The notes: generated by a model not told the origin, from the sequence alone. Positions 53,174-62,392 are shown, counted from the stretch's first letter. The stretch: 64,000 bases of DNA from Superficieibacter sp. HKU1 (GCF_029319185.1 NZ_CP119754.1:3968001-4032000), one strand, 5' to 3'. Numbers and translations are program-made.

Positions 53174-53997
53174 TATCCTTCTGAGGCGGTATCCGGGCTA
53201 AATTGCGTACTCTGTAAACGGCAGACTTCCGTTACCAGAGAGCCATCGTCGTGCAACTCCAGCCAGCGCCAGCCGGGAGAGATGGTGTCCAGGGTAAAAT
53301 TGGCGCAGTGTGGCTTAAACTGAACGCAGGTAGACGGTGTTGCCATCATCCGGCGACCGTTCCAGTCGAGATCCAGCTCCTGATGAATGTGCCCGCACAG
53401 CATGTGCTTCACGCGCGGAAAGCGCGCCAGCACGTTATCCAGCTCCTGTGCGTTGCGCAGGCTGTGCTGATCGAGCCAGCCGCATCCTGCCGGGAGCGGA
53501 TGATGGTGAAGTAACAACAGCGTATGCCGATCGGTGGATTCCGCCAGCTTACGTTCCAGCCACTCAAGCTGAAATTCGCTCAGTTCGCCGTGCGGCACGC
53601 CGAACACCTGGCTGTCCAGCAGCAGGATTTGCCAGTGGTCGCCCACCCACACCCGCTTTGCCGGGGAAATCCCTGCTTCCTGAAGCGCGCTGTACATGGC
53701 TGGCTGAAAGTCATGATTTCCCGGCAGCCAGACGCAGGGTGCAGCAAAGCCAGCGATACCCTCAGCGAAATGCTGATAGGCCGCTGCAGACTGATCCTGA
53801 ACTAAATCCCCTGTCGCCACGATGAGATCGCATTCACGCTGTTCAGCATGAATGGCGGCCAGTACCGCCTGATAGCTTTCCCAGGTATTCACACCCAGCA
53901 GCGTCTCGTGTTTTTGGGCAAACAGGTGAGTATCAGTGATTTGCAGTATCTTCACTTTGGCCCCACCAGCCAAAGGAAGCGTTAACAGGCTTTCCAA
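53170..53997 (-). CDS. cpdA: 3',5'-cyclic-AMP phosphodiesterase
   Basis: A 275-residue metallophosphoesterase, E. coli CpdA length. Metal motifs: ITDTHLF (Asp22, His24), GDLVQD, GNHDFQ, HHHPLPAG and GHIHQE. Hydrolyses cAMP and thus tempers CRP activity. Overlaps yqiA; 24 bp after yqiB. Confidence 0.96.
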   Translation of the reverse strand: MESLLTLPLAGGAKVKILQITDTHLFAQKHETLLGVNTWESYQAVLAAIHAEQRECDLIVATGDLVQDQSAAAYQHFAEGIAGFAAPCVWLPGNHDFQPAMYSALQEAGISPAKRVWVGDHWQILLLDSQVFGVPHGELSEFQLEWLERKLAESTDRHTLLLLHHHPLPAGCGWLDQHSLRNAQELDNVLARFPRVKHMLCGHIHQELDLDWNGRRMMATPSTCVQFKPHCANFTLDTISPGWRWLELHDDGSLVTEVCRLQSTQFSPDTASEGY

Positions 53998-54021
53998 ATG
54001 GTGTCCTTAGGTTTAACGACG

Positions 54022-54444
54022 CTATAAAACCGGAATCGCCATCGCTCCATGTGCTAAACAATATCGTAGCCAGTCGGCTAAAAACTGATTAATTTGATGC
54101 TTTTCGTCGCGTTGATGCAACTTTTTATTCGGATAATCATACCGCGCTTTGAAGCGAAAGATCTGCTGAGTTGAACACACTTCCGCGACCATAGCGTCAT
54201 GATACAGGCGAACCGACATGGATGGCAGGCTCCAGTAACTGACGGCGGGCGCGGTTTGTTCGATCTCCACCAGCGTAGTGTAGCGGGTAGATTCTTGTAT
54301 GGTTAACCGGTACTGCGCGTTGGCCACCTGATAACTTGCGGTCTCGCCCGGCGCATCGTTACGCGGCAGCAGGCGGCGGAGCTGGGCGAAATTGGTTTCG
54401 CACAGACGCATCATTTCGGGAAAGTCAGGTGTATAACGCTTCAT
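54022..54444 (-). CDS. yqiB: DUF1249 protein YqiB
   Basis: A 140-residue protein, the length of E. coli YqiB (MKRYTPDFPEMMRLCETNFA at the start, KKLHQRDEKHQINQFLADWL near the end). Function not defined. The start at 54444 gives an ATGA overlap with the nudF stop; an ATG nine bases earlier is less likely. Confidence 0.94.
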   Translation of the reverse strand: MKRYTPDFPEMMRLCETNFAQLRRLLPRNDAPGETASYQVANAQYRLTIQESTRYTTLVEIEQTAPAVSYWSLPSMSVRLYHDAMVAEVCSTQQIFRFKARYDYPNKKLHQRDEKHQINQFLADWLRYCLAHGAMAIPVL

Positions 54445-55073
54445 TTTTTCCACTCATTCATTAACTCTTGATAATGTAGCTGTAGCCATTGCAGCGCGAT
54501 GACTGAGGCCGCGTTGTCGATTTTCCCCTCTTCAACCCACTGGTAAGCCTGCTCCCGACTTACCACATGAACCCGAATGTCTTCGTTTTCATCAGCCAGA
54601 CCGTGAATCCCTTCCGCGGTCGTGGCGTCCACTTCCCCCACCATTAAGGAGAGGCGTTCACTGGTGCCACCCGGACTTGCCAGATAGCTCATAAATTTTT
54701 TCACCCGGCCAACATTAAGGCCAGCTTCTTCTTCCGCTTCGCGACGGGCGACCTGCTCGACGCTCTCGCCTTCTTCAATCATTCCGGCGACCAGTTCTAA
54801 TAACCATGGGCTTTCGCTGGTATCGTAGGCGGCGATACGGATTTGCTCCACCAATACCACTTCGTCGCGCACCGGGTCAAAGGGTAGCAAGACGGCAGCA
54901 TGGCCGCGCTCAAAAATTTCGCGCCGCACTTCACCGCTCATTTCCCCGTTAAACAGACGATGGCGAAAGCGGTATAAATCGAGCGAAAAAAAACCGCTAT
55001 ACAGTGTTTCGCGTGCAATAATTTCTATATCATTTTTTGTGTACGTTACCGCCAGTCCATTTTGTCTGGTCAT
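54441..55073 (-). CDS. nudF: ADP-ribose pyrophosphatase
   Basis: A 210-residue Nudix hydrolase (E. coli NudF 209). The Nudix box spans about 97-119 (GMIEEGESVEQVARREAEEE). It splits ADP-ribose to AMP and ribose 5-phosphate. First gene of the nudF-yqiB-cpdA-yqiA operon, divergent from tolC. Confidence 0.96.
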   Translation of the reverse strand: MTRQNGLAVTYTKNDIEIIARETLYSGFFSLDLYRFRHRLFNGEMSGEVRREIFERGHAAVLLPFDPVRDEVVLVEQIRIAAYDTSESPWLLELVAGMIEEGESVEQVARREAEEEAGLNVGRVKKFMSYLASPGGTSERLSLMVGEVDATTAEGIHGLADENEDIRVHVVSREQAYQWVEEGKIDNAASVIALQWLQLHYQELMNEWKK

Positions 55074-55173
55074 GATTATCTCCGGGTGACAATAGTGATG
55101 AAATTATGGATTTCTCGCCAGTTTAACTACGGTTTCACAAACTCTATGGTAGATTGGTGCCCATTAATGTCGG

Positions 55174-55192
55174 ATGGCACATAACGCCAACC
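55174..55192 (+). promoter_or_regulatory. mar/sox/rob box upstream of tolC
   Basis: ATGGCACATAACGCCAACC fits the marbox consensus AYnGCACnnWnnRYYAAAY with one mismatch. E. coli has the nearly identical GCACGTAACGCCAACC at this place. It lies 86 bp before the tolC start. Confidence 0.75.
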
Positions 55193-55277
55193 TTTGAGAC
55201 TGGCAGATTCTGCTACAATCGGCGATTATTTTTTGAATTTGTTTAGCGCTAAAAATGCTTCTCAACAAGGAATGCAA

Positions 55278-56714
55278 ATGAAGAAATTGCTCCCCATCCT
55301 TATCGGCCTGAGCCTGACCGGCTTCAGCGCAGTGAGCCAGGCAGAAAACCTGTTGCAGGTTTATCAGCAGGCGCGTTTAAGCAACCCGGACCTGCGTAAA
55401 TCAGCAGCCGATCGCGATGCGGCATTCGAAAAAATCAACGAAGCGCGTAGCCCTTTGCTGCCTCAGCTTGGTCTGGGTGCAGATTATAACTACAGCAATG
55501 GTTTTCGCGACACTAATGGCCTCGATACCACATCTAAAAGCGCCTCTCTGCAATTAACGCAGACTATTTTTGATATGTCGAAATGGCGCGCCCTGACGCT
55601 GCAGGAAAAATCAGCCGGTATTCAGGATGTGACCTGGCAGGCCGATCAGCAAACGCTGATCCTGAACACCGCCACCGCCTATTTTAACGTATTAAGCGCC
55701 ATTGATGCACTTTCCTATACTGAAGCACAGAAACAGGCTATCTATCGCCAGTTAGACCAGACTACCCAGCGTTTTAACGTCGGGCTGGTGGCGATTACCG
55801 ACGTGCAGAACGCCCGTTCACAGTACGATACCGTGCTGGCGAATGAAGTGACTGCGCGTAACAATCTCGATAACGCCGTAGAATCGCTGCGCCAGGTCAC
55901 CGGTAACTACTACCCTGAACTGGCCTCTCTGAATGTGGATAACTTCAAAACCACCCGGCCTGAAGCAGTCAATAATCTGCTGAAAGAAGCGGAAAAACGC
56001 AACCTGACGCTGCTTCAGGCACGTCTGAATCAGGATCTGGCTCGCGAGCAGATTCGCCAGGCGCAGGACGGCCATCTGCCAACGCTGGATTTAACCGCCT
56101 CAACGGGCGTTTCTGATACCTCGTATAGCGGTTCCAAAACCCGTGGTGCGAACGGCGCGCAGTATGACGACAATAACGCGGGTCAGAACCAGGTGGGCCT
56201 GAGCTTCTCGCTGCCGCTCTATCAGGGCGGAATGGTGAATTCGCAGGTGAAACAGGCGCAGTACAACTTCGTCGGCTCCAGCGAACAGCTGGAAAGCGCG
56301 CACCGCAGCGTGGTGCAGAACGTGCGTTCCTCTTATAACAACATTAATGCCTCAATCAGTAGTATTAATGCGTATAAGCAGGCGGTTGTCTCCGCGCAAA
56401 GCTCTCTGGATGCGTCAGAAGCCGGTTATTCCGTTGGTACGCGTACTATCGTCGATGTACTGGACGCCACCACCACGCTGTATAACGCCAAGCAGCAGCT
56501 TTCCAGCGCGCGTTATAACTACCTGATTAACCTGCTCAATGTGAAGAATGCCCTCGGCACGCTGAATGAACAGGATCTGATCTCGCTGAACAGCGCTCTG
56601 GGTAAAACCGTTCCTACCACGCCGGAAAGCGTGGCACCGGAAGACGCCTCTCAGGCAGCCAGCGCGGACGGCTATTCTGGCACGGCAGTGCAACCCGCTT
56701 CTGCTCGCCGTTAA
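55278..56714 (+). CDS. tolC: outer-membrane efflux channel TolC
   Basis: A 478-residue outer-membrane factor. Signal peptide MKKLLPILIGLSLTGFSAVS cleaved near AQA-EN; two OEP repeats (about 30-220 and 245-445) including FNVGLVAITDVQNARSQYD and its repeat VGTRTIVDVLDATTTLYN. Trimers form the exit duct for AcrAB and other pumps. E. coli TolC is longer (493) with an extended tail. AAGGA before ATG 55278 supports this start. Confidence 0.98.
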   Translation: MKKLLPILIGLSLTGFSAVSQAENLLQVYQQARLSNPDLRKSAADRDAAFEKINEARSPLLPQLGLGADYNYSNGFRDTNGLDTTSKSASLQLTQTIFDMSKWRALTLQEKSAGIQDVTWQADQQTLILNTATAYFNVLSAIDALSYTEAQKQAIYRQLDQTTQRFNVGLVAITDVQNARSQYDTVLANEVTARNNLDNAVESLRQVTGNYYPELASLNVDNFKTTRPEAVNNLLKEAEKRNLTLLQARLNQDLAREQIRQAQDGHLPTLDLTASTGVSDTSYSGSKTRGANGAQYDDNNAGQNQVGLSFSLPLYQGGMVNSQVKQAQYNFVGSSEQLESAHRSVVQNVRSSYNNINASISSINAYKQAVVSAQSSLDASEAGYSVGTRTIVDVLDATTTLYNAKQQLSSARYNYLINLLNVKNALGTLNEQDLISLNSALGKTVPTTPESVAPEDASQAASADGYSGTAVQPASARR

Positions 56715-56725
56715 GCGATTCCCGA

Positions 56726-56751
56726 CAGGCGGGGACACCAGTCCCCGCCTG
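56726..56751 (+). terminator. stem-loop after tolC
   Basis: Perfect 11-bp stem CAGGCGGGGAC/GTCCCCGCCTG with a 4-base loop, just after the tolC stop; no clear U-tract, so it may rather stabilise mRNA. Confidence 0.55.
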
Positions 56752-56856
56752 AACGTAAGGCAACGTAAAGATCCCCTTCTCGCTTCATTTTCGACCCCCC
56801 ATCCTCTATCCTGAGCAGTATTCATCCCGCACTACCTCTGGGTCTGGAAGACAATT

Positions 56857-57528
56857 ATGAAACGGACAAAAACAATTAATCATGCCACGTTCCGCAAAAG
56901 CTGGAGCGCGCGCCATCTTACCCCTGTTGCCTTTGCGGTAGGCGCCGTGTTTATGCTCGCTGGCTGCGAGAAAAGTGACGAAACGGTATCGACTTATCTC
57001 AATGCCGACGACTGCTCTTCGGCTAATCCCGGCAAGAGCGCAGAATGTACCACCGCCTATAACAACGCGCTGAAAGAAGCCGAACGGACCGCGCCGAAAT
57101 ACGCCACGCGCGAAGACTGCGTTGCTGAATTTGGCGAAGGCCAGTGTCAGCAGGCGCCAGCGCAGGCGGGAATGGCACCGGAAAACCAGGCGCAGGCCCA
57201 GTCCAGCGGCGGTTTCTGGATGCCGCTGATGGCAGGTTATATGATGGGCCGCCTGATGGGCGGCGGTGCCGGTTTTGCCCAGCAGCCGCTGTTTAGCTCG
57301 CGTAACCCGGCCAGCCCGGCCTACGGTCAGTACACCGATGCCAGCGGTAAAAATTACGGTGCAGCCCAGCCGGGTCGTACCATGAACGTACCGAAAACCG
57401 CGATGGCCCCGAAACCGGCGACCACCTCCACCATTACCCGCGGCGGCTTTGGTGAGTCGGTGGCGAAGCAGTCCGCGATGCAGCGTAGTAGCGCATCGGG
57501 TAGTTCTTCCCGCTCGATGGGCGGCTGA
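56857..57528 (+). CDS. ygiB: DUF1190 lipoprotein-like protein YgiB
   Basis: A 223-residue protein, the same length as E. coli YgiB. The hydrophobic segment LTPVAFAVGAVFMLAGCEKS ends in a possible lipobox, followed by Cys-rich DDCSSANPGKSAECTTAY, a Gly/Met stretch and a Ser-rich tail. Function unknown; ygiC follows 5 bp later, so they share an operon, as in E. coli downstream of tolC. Confidence 0.93.
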   Translation: MKRTKTINHATFRKSWSARHLTPVAFAVGAVFMLAGCEKSDETVSTYLNADDCSSANPGKSAECTTAYNNALKEAERTAPKYATREDCVAEFGEGQCQQAPAQAGMAPENQAQAQSSGGFWMPLMAGYMMGRLMGGGAGFAQQPLFSSRNPASPAYGQYTDASGKNYGAAQPGRTMNVPKTAMAPKPATTSTITRGGFGESVAKQSAMQRSSASGSSSRSMGG

Positions 57529-57533
57529 TCGCC

Positions 57534-58694
57534 ATGGAAAGGATCAGTATCACCGAACGCCCGGACTGGCGAGAAAAAGCCACCGAATACGGATTTAACT
57601 TTCACACCATGTACGGCGAACCGTACTGGTGTGAAGACGCCTACTATAAACTTACTCTGGCACAGGTCGACAAGCTGGAAGAGGTGACGGCAGAACTCCA
57701 TCAGCTGTGCCTGAAAGTGGTCGATAAGGTCATCGCCAGCGATGCGCTGATGACCAAATTCCGCATTCCAAAGCATACGTGGAGCTTTGTCCGCCAGTCG
57801 TGGCAAACCCATCAGCCATCGCTCTACTCGCGCCTCGACCTGGCGTGGGACGGCACTGGCGAACCCAAACTGCTGGAGAATAATGCCGATACACCGACGT
57901 CGTTGTACGAAGCGGCGTTTTTCCAGTGGCTGTGGCTGGAGGATCAGCTGAAGGCAGGCAATCTGCCGCAGGGGAGCGACCAGTTCAACAGCCTGCAGGA
58001 AAAAATTATTGAACGTTTTGCCGAACTGCGCGAGCAGCACGGCTTCCAGCTTCTGCATTTAACCTGCTGTCGCGATACGGTTGAAGATCGCGGCACGGTG
58101 CAGTATCTCCAGGATTGCGCCGCTGAAGCAGGCGTCGCCACGGAATTTCTGTATATCGAAGACATCGGACTTGGCGAAAAAGGCCAGTTTAGCGATTTGC
58201 AGGATCAGGTCATTGCGAATTTGTTCAAGCTTTATCCGTGGGAGTATATGCTGCGCGAGATGTTTTCCACCAAGCTGGAAGATGCCGGCGTGCGCTGGCT
58301 GGAACCCGCGTGGAAAAGCATTATCTCCAATAAAGCGCTGCTGCCAATGCTGTGGGAGATGTTCCCGGATCACCCGAACCTGCTGCCCGCGTACTTTGCG
58401 GAAGACGATCATCCGCCACTGGACAAATTCGTCGTTAAGCCGATTTTTTCACGTGAAGGGGCTAACGTTTCGATTGTGGAAAATGGCAAAACCATCGAAC
58501 AAGTCGAAGGGCCGTATGGCGAAGAGGGGATGATCGTCCAGCAGTTTTATCCACTGCCGAAATTTGGGGACAGTTATATGCTGATCGGCAGCTGGCTGAT
58601 TAATGACCAGCCTGCGGGGATTGGGATCCGCGAGGATCGCGCGCTGATTACGCAGGATCTGTCACGGTTCTATCCGCATATTTTTGTGGAGTGA
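57534..58694 (+). CDS. ygiC: glutathionylspermidine synthase-like ATP-grasp protein YgiC
   Basis: A 386-residue protein, E. coli YgiC length, related to the synthetase half of Gss: LDLAWDGTGEPKLLENNADTPTSLYEAAFFQW, VVKPIFSREGANVSIV and GSWLINDQPAGIGIRED. The amidase domain is missing. It does not make glutathionylspermidine in E. coli; its peptide-ligase product is unknown. A second protein of this family besides gss at 6021. Confidence 0.93.
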   Translation: MERISITERPDWREKATEYGFNFHTMYGEPYWCEDAYYKLTLAQVDKLEEVTAELHQLCLKVVDKVIASDALMTKFRIPKHTWSFVRQSWQTHQPSLYSRLDLAWDGTGEPKLLENNADTPTSLYEAAFFQWLWLEDQLKAGNLPQGSDQFNSLQEKIIERFAELREQHGFQLLHLTCCRDTVEDRGTVQYLQDCAAEAGVATEFLYIEDIGLGEKGQFSDLQDQVIANLFKLYPWEYMLREMFSTKLEDAGVRWLEPAWKSIISNKALLPMLWEMFPDHPNLLPAYFAEDDHPPLDKFVVKPIFSREGANVSIVENGKTIEQVEGPYGEEGMIVQQFYPLPKFGDSYMLIGSWLINDQPAGIGIREDRALITQDLSRFYPHIFVE

Positions 58695-58783
58695 GTCCGT
58701 TGGTGGGAGATACATGTGATAAAGGTGGTCCTTCCGTTCACCTCAATTTCCCAGGATCAACTGAATTATCGCGTCGGTGAACG

Positions 58784-58816
58784 TGCCAGGGCGGCTCAAT
58801 CGCCGCCGCCCTGGCA
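58784..58816. terminator. terminator hairpin between ygiC and ygiD
   Basis: Perfect 12-bp stem TGCCAGGGCGGC/GCCGCCCTGGCA with a 9-base loop, between the convergent genes. Confidence 0.65.
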
Positions 58817-58850
58817 ACCCGGGAGAACCCTTCCTGGCTCGCAACCTGTC

Positions 58851-59642
58851 TTACTCACCCACCAGTACCGACAACATACTCAAACTCCCCATCTCAATCC
58901 CGTCCACCGGGAGGGTCACTGGTTCCTCGCCATCCCACGCGCCCAGAATATACAGCAGCGGCAGGAAGTGATCCGCCGTCGGGTTCGACAACGCGCCGCC
59001 TTCATGATCCAGATAGTTGACCAGCGGATGATCTTCCGCCGCGCCCTTCCACGTCAGATTCGCCTTCACATACTCATTAAACGATGTCGCCCACGGATAC
59101 GGTGTGTTGTCGCCGTGCCAGCGCACGGTACGCAGGTTATGCACCACGTTGCCGCTGGCGACCAGCATGATGCCTTCGTCACGTAACGCAGCCAGCTTAC
59201 GGCCAGTCTCAAGATGCCAGGCTGCAGGTTTAGTGCTGTCCACGCTGAGCTGCACCATGGGAATATCCGCCTCAGGGTACATCTTGATCAGCACGCCCCA
59301 TGAGCCGTGATCGAAACCCCACGCTTCTCGATCCAGCGCAACCGGCACCGGAGAGAGCAGTTCGACCAGCCTTCCGGCCAGCGCTGGCGAGCCGGGTGCC
59401 GGATAGTGCGTATCGTACAATGCCTGTGGGAACCCGCCGAAATCATGAATGGTTTTCGGGGTTTCCATCGCCGTCACGCCCGTACCGCGCGTGAACCAGT
59501 GGGCAGAGATCGCCACGATGGCTTTGGGACGCGGTAAGGTTTTACCCAGTTGCTGCCAGGTACGTGTATAAAGATTGTCTTCCAGCACATTCATCGGGCT
59601 ACCATGACCTAAAAAAAGTGCTGGCATACGGGAACGGGACAT
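58851..59642 (-). CDS. ygiD: 4,5-DOPA extradiol dioxygenase YgiD
   Basis: A 263-residue LigB-type dioxygenase (E. coli 262). Metal ligands in FLGHGSPMNV, AHWFTRG and HNLRTV, and GSWGVLIKMYPEADIP. E. coli YgiD cleaves L-DOPA at the 4,5 position. Start at 59642 by the E. coli N-terminus, with AGGAT upstream; the longer frame to 59681 is less likely. Divergent from zupT. Confidence 0.94.
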   Translation of the reverse strand: MSRSRMPALFLGHGSPMNVLEDNLYTRTWQQLGKTLPRPKAIVAISAHWFTRGTGVTAMETPKTIHDFGGFPQALYDTHYPAPGSPALAGRLVELLSPVPVALDREAWGFDHGSWGVLIKMYPEADIPMVQLSVDSTKPAAWHLETGRKLAALRDEGIMLVASGNVVHNLRTVRWHGDNTPYPWATSFNEYVKANLTWKGAAEDHPLVNYLDHEGGALSNPTADHFLPLLYILGAWDGEEPVTLPVDGIEMGSLSMLSVLVGE

Positions 59643-59804
59643 GATGATATCCTTACAAAGAGCATAATTTGATAACATCACACTACGCTCTTTTTACATC
59701 TGATGAACTCAGATAACCATGATGATGATCGTCAGAAATTTTGAATGTAAGGATTATTAAAGGCCGGGCATACCCTCTCGAACATTATGGAAGATGCCTC
59801 TATT

Positions 59805-59823
59805 ATGAATGAGAATCATTATC
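59805..59823. promoter_or_regulatory. Fur-type box upstream of zupT
   Basis: ATGAATGAGAATCATTATC matches GATAATGATAATCATTATC at 15 of 19 positions, ending just before the zupT ribosome site. Iron control of ZupT is suggested; a Zur site is a less likely reading. Confidence 0.6.
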
Positions 59824-59837
59824 AAAAGGAGTAGCCA

Positions 59838-60611
59838 ATGTCAGTACCTTTAATTCTGACCGTGCTTGCCGGCGCAGCCACCTTTATCGGTGCTATCCTC
59901 GGCGTACTGGGCCAGAAGCCTTCCAACCGCTTACTGGCATTTTCACTCGGCTTTGCCGCCGGGATCATGCTGCTGATTTCACTGATGGAAATGCTGCCTG
60001 CGGCTCTGGCAACTGAAAATATGTCCCCGGTGCTGGGCTACGGCATGTTTATCGCCGGTCTGCTGGGCTACTACGGTCTGGACCGCCTTCTTCCCCACTC
60101 TCATCCGCAGGATTTGATGCAGGAGACTGTATTGCCCGCTACGCGTAAAATCCGCCGCACGGCGATTTTGCTGACGCTGGGTATCAGCCTGCACAACTTC
60201 CCGGAAGGTATCGCCACCTATGTTACGGCGAGCAATAATCTGGAGCTGGGCTTTGGCATCGCGCTGGCCGTCGCGCTGCATAATATTCCGGAAGGCCTGG
60301 CGGTTGCCGGTCCGGTTTACGCGGCGACAGGCTCGCGAGGGAAAGCCGTTTTCTGGGCGGGGATTTCGGGCCTTGCGGAAATTCTCGGCGGGGTGCTGGC
60401 GTGGCTGATCCTTGGCAGCATGATGTCACCAATAGTGATGGCGGCGATTATGGCTGCGGTAGCGGGGATTATGGTGGCGCTGTCGGTAGATGAACTGATG
60501 CCGCTGGCGAAGGAAATCGACCCGCATAATAATCCAAGTTATGGCGTGCTGTGCGGGATGTCGGTAATGGGATTAAGTCTGGTACTGCTGCAAACTATTG
60601 GGTTCGGCTGA
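59838..60611 (+). CDS. zupT: ZIP-family divalent metal importer ZupT
   Basis: A 257-residue inner-membrane transporter with eight predicted helices, E. coli length. The metal-transport helices carry SLHNFPEGIATYV and ALHNIPEGLAVAGP. It imports zinc and also iron, manganese and cobalt. AAAAGGAG precedes the ATG. Confidence 0.96.
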   Translation: MSVPLILTVLAGAATFIGAILGVLGQKPSNRLLAFSLGFAAGIMLLISLMEMLPAALATENMSPVLGYGMFIAGLLGYYGLDRLLPHSHPQDLMQETVLPATRKIRRTAILLTLGISLHNFPEGIATYVTASNNLELGFGIALAVALHNIPEGLAVAGPVYAATGSRGKAVFWAGISGLAEILGGVLAWLILGSMMSPIVMAAIMAAVAGIMVALSVDELMPLAKEIDPHNNPSYGVLCGMSVMGLSLVLLQTIGFG

Positions 60612-60643
60612 GGGTATTATCGCCGGGAAGTATGTGCCCGGTA

Positions 60644-60726
60644 ATGCCGGATGGCGGCTTCGCCTTATCCGGCCTACAACTGTCACGTCTCAAAACGCAG
60701 GCCCGGTAAGCGCAGCGCCACCGGGC
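60644..60726. repeat. REP/BIME-like repeat pair
   Basis: Units near 60644 (GCCGGATGGCGGCTTCGCCT) and 60697 (CAGGCCCGGTAAGCGCAGCG) between convergent zupT and ribB. Confidence 0.75.
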
Positions 60727-60739
60727 AGGATCGCCGCGC

Positions 60740-61393
60740 TTAGCTGGCTTTTTGCTCGTGTTCCCGACGATATGCCACCAAATCTTCAATAGTGACCACC
60801 GCCATATTATGCTCGCGGGCAAATTTGATGCACTCCGGCGCACGCGCCATTGAACCATCATCATTGGTTAACTCGCACAACACGCCTGTCGGCTTAAAGC
60901 CCGCTAACGTCACCAGATCGATTGTCGCTTCGGTATGACCGCCGCGGGTCAGCACGCCGCCCGGCTGCGCGCGCAGCGGGAACACATGACCAGGACGATT
61001 CAGGTCGGCGGGTTTTGCGTTATCGGCAATCGCAGCACGAACGGTGGTAACGCGGTCAGCGGCAGATACGCCGGTGGTGACGCCTTCAGCGGCTTCGATA
61101 GTGACGGTGAAACCGGTGCCGTAGGCGCTGGTGTTGTTTTCGACCATCATTGGCAGGTCAAGCTGCTGACGACGATCTTCGGTAATGCACAGGCAAACAA
61201 TGCCGCTACCGTGACGAATGGTCAGCGCCATCTGTTCGGTGGTCATGGTTTCTGCGGCGAAGATCATATCACCTTCGTTTTCACGACTTTCGTCGTCCAG
61301 CACCATCACACCACGGCCTTCGCGCAGCGCAGCAACTGCCTGTTCTACACGCTCAAACGCATTACCAAAAGAAGAAAAAAGAGTCTGATTCAT
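60740..61393 (-). CDS. ribB: 3,4-dihydroxy-2-butanone-4-phosphate synthase
   Basis: A 217-residue riboflavin biosynthesis enzyme, E. coli length, converting ribulose 5-phosphate to the four-carbon unit of riboflavin. Mg2+-binding acidic loop DDESRENEGD; RPGHVFPLRAQPGGVLTRGGHTEA and the catalytic Glu region near GVLCELTNDDG are visible. Expression should be set by the FMN riboswitch in its leader. Confidence 0.98.
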   Translation of the reverse strand: MNQTLFSSFGNAFERVEQAVAALREGRGVMVLDDESRENEGDMIFAAETMTTEQMALTIRHGSGIVCLCITEDRRQQLDLPMMVENNTSAYGTGFTVTIEAAEGVTTGVSAADRVTTVRAAIADNAKPADLNRPGHVFPLRAQPGGVLTRGGHTEATIDLVTLAGFKPTGVLCELTNDDGSMARAPECIKFAREHNMAVVTIEDLVAYRREHEQKAS

Positions 61394-61485
61394 GGTAAAA
61401 AAACCTCATTAACATTATGGTTACCAGAATCAGGGCAGACTTAGGAGTCAAAAAAATAACGTGCGCAGGCCAGGCCTGTTGGATC

Positions 61486-61628
61486 GTTACTCTCTCCCAT
61501 CCGGACTTTAACCGTCGGCCCCGGAATTACACCGGATCTGCTGACCTTCCGGCAAAGCCAGAAGCGCTCGCGGGCTTTCGACAGGAGTCGAATTACCGCC
61601 GGTGGGGAATTACACCCCGCCCTGAGAA
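61486..61628 (-). promoter_or_regulatory. FMN riboswitch (RFN element)
   Basis: Read on the minus strand, the conserved FMN aptamer appears in order: TCAGGGCGGGGTGTAATTCC, ACCGGCGGTAATTC, a variable arm, AGCCCGCGAGCG, and finally GATCCGGTGTAATTCCGGGG with GTCCGGATGGGAGAGAGTAA. It lies about 95 bp before ribB, the standard place in enterics, and lowers ribB expression when FMN is high. Confidence 0.95.
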
Positions 61629-61750
61629 TAAGCACGGCAACTATAACGCTGTTAACCACTTTGGGCAATCCATTCACTTCAAACAATTGTTTATAGAGTG
61701 GCTTTCTCAAACTACAATAATTGCAGAGCCTATCAGATCAGGAAACGAAA

Positions 61751-62053
61751 ATGATTGACCCGAAAAAAATTGAACAAATCGCCCGCCAGGTCCATGAATC
61801 GATGCCGAAGGGGATCCGGGACTTCGGGGAAGACGTAGAGAAGAAAATCCGTCAGGTGCTTCAGTCGCAGCTTACCCGTCTGGATTTGATCAGTCGTGAA
61901 GAGTTTGACGTACAGACGCAGGTACTCCTGCGTACCCGTGAGAAGCTGGCGCTACTTGAGCAGCGTCTGAGCGAGCTGGAGAGCCGTTCGCAGAACGTGC
62001 CGACGGAAGTGAAACCGGCTCCGGCGATCCCGCCGGTCGATCCGCAGGAATAA
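61751..62053 (+). CDS. ubiK: ubiquinone biosynthesis accessory factor UbiK (YqiC)
   Basis: A 100-residue protein. It begins MIDPKKIEQIARQVHESMPK, has an amphipathic helix and a coiled-coil (REKLALLEQRLSELESR) and ends PAIPPVDPQE, as E. coli UbiK does. It assists UbiJ and the Ubi complex. ATG at 61751 has AGGAA upstream. Confidence 0.96.
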   Translation: MIDPKKIEQIARQVHESMPKGIRDFGEDVEKKIRQVLQSQLTRLDLISREEFDVQTQVLLRTREKLALLEQRLSELESRSQNVPTEVKPAPAIPPVDPQE

Positions 62054-62066
62054 TCGCCCAATAAAA

Positions 62067-62090
62067 ATGGCCCGGTAAATACCGGGCCAT
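62067..62090. terminator. bidirectional terminator between ubiK and glgS
   Basis: Stem ATGGCCCGGT/ACCGGGCCAT with a 4-base loop, A-rich before and T-rich after, between convergent genes. Confidence 0.75.
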
Positions 62091-62095
62091 TCTGT

Positions 62096-62278
62096 TTATT
62101 CGCATACCGTTTGGCGTTGATAAAACTCGTAGCGCTGGCAGAACCAGCTACGGTGTTCCTCATCCATGTTGCCGGTCACCTTCCTGATATCAATCTGCCG
62201 TCCTTCTCTTTGCATCCTGGCAAAACTCCGCGCCAGAAAGTCAAAATTCTGTACCGAGTACAAGTCCTGTTCGTTCAT
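62096..62278 (-). CDS. glgS: surface composition/glycogen regulator GlgS (ScoR)
   Basis: A 60-residue protein. NFDFLARSFARMQREGRQID and VTGNMDEEHRSWFCQRYEFY match E. coli GlgS (66 aa). It affects glycogen synthesis and surface structures such as flagella and fimbriae. The ATG at 62278 follows GGGAG; the open frame to 62350 adds residues absent in E. coli. Between ubiK and hldE as in E. coli. Confidence 0.88.
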   Translation of the reverse strand: MNEQDLYSVQNFDFLARSFARMQREGRQIDIRKVTGNMDEEHRSWFCQRYEFYQRQTVCE

Positions 62279-62392
62279 TTTTACCGCATCTCCCATGATT
62301 TTTTTTAAGCGTAGGTCAAATTCTGGAAGGCGTAAGAGAGAGTGAAGCAAAATTGATCTGAGTGGGTAAAAAGTGGGCGATTAAAAATGTTA

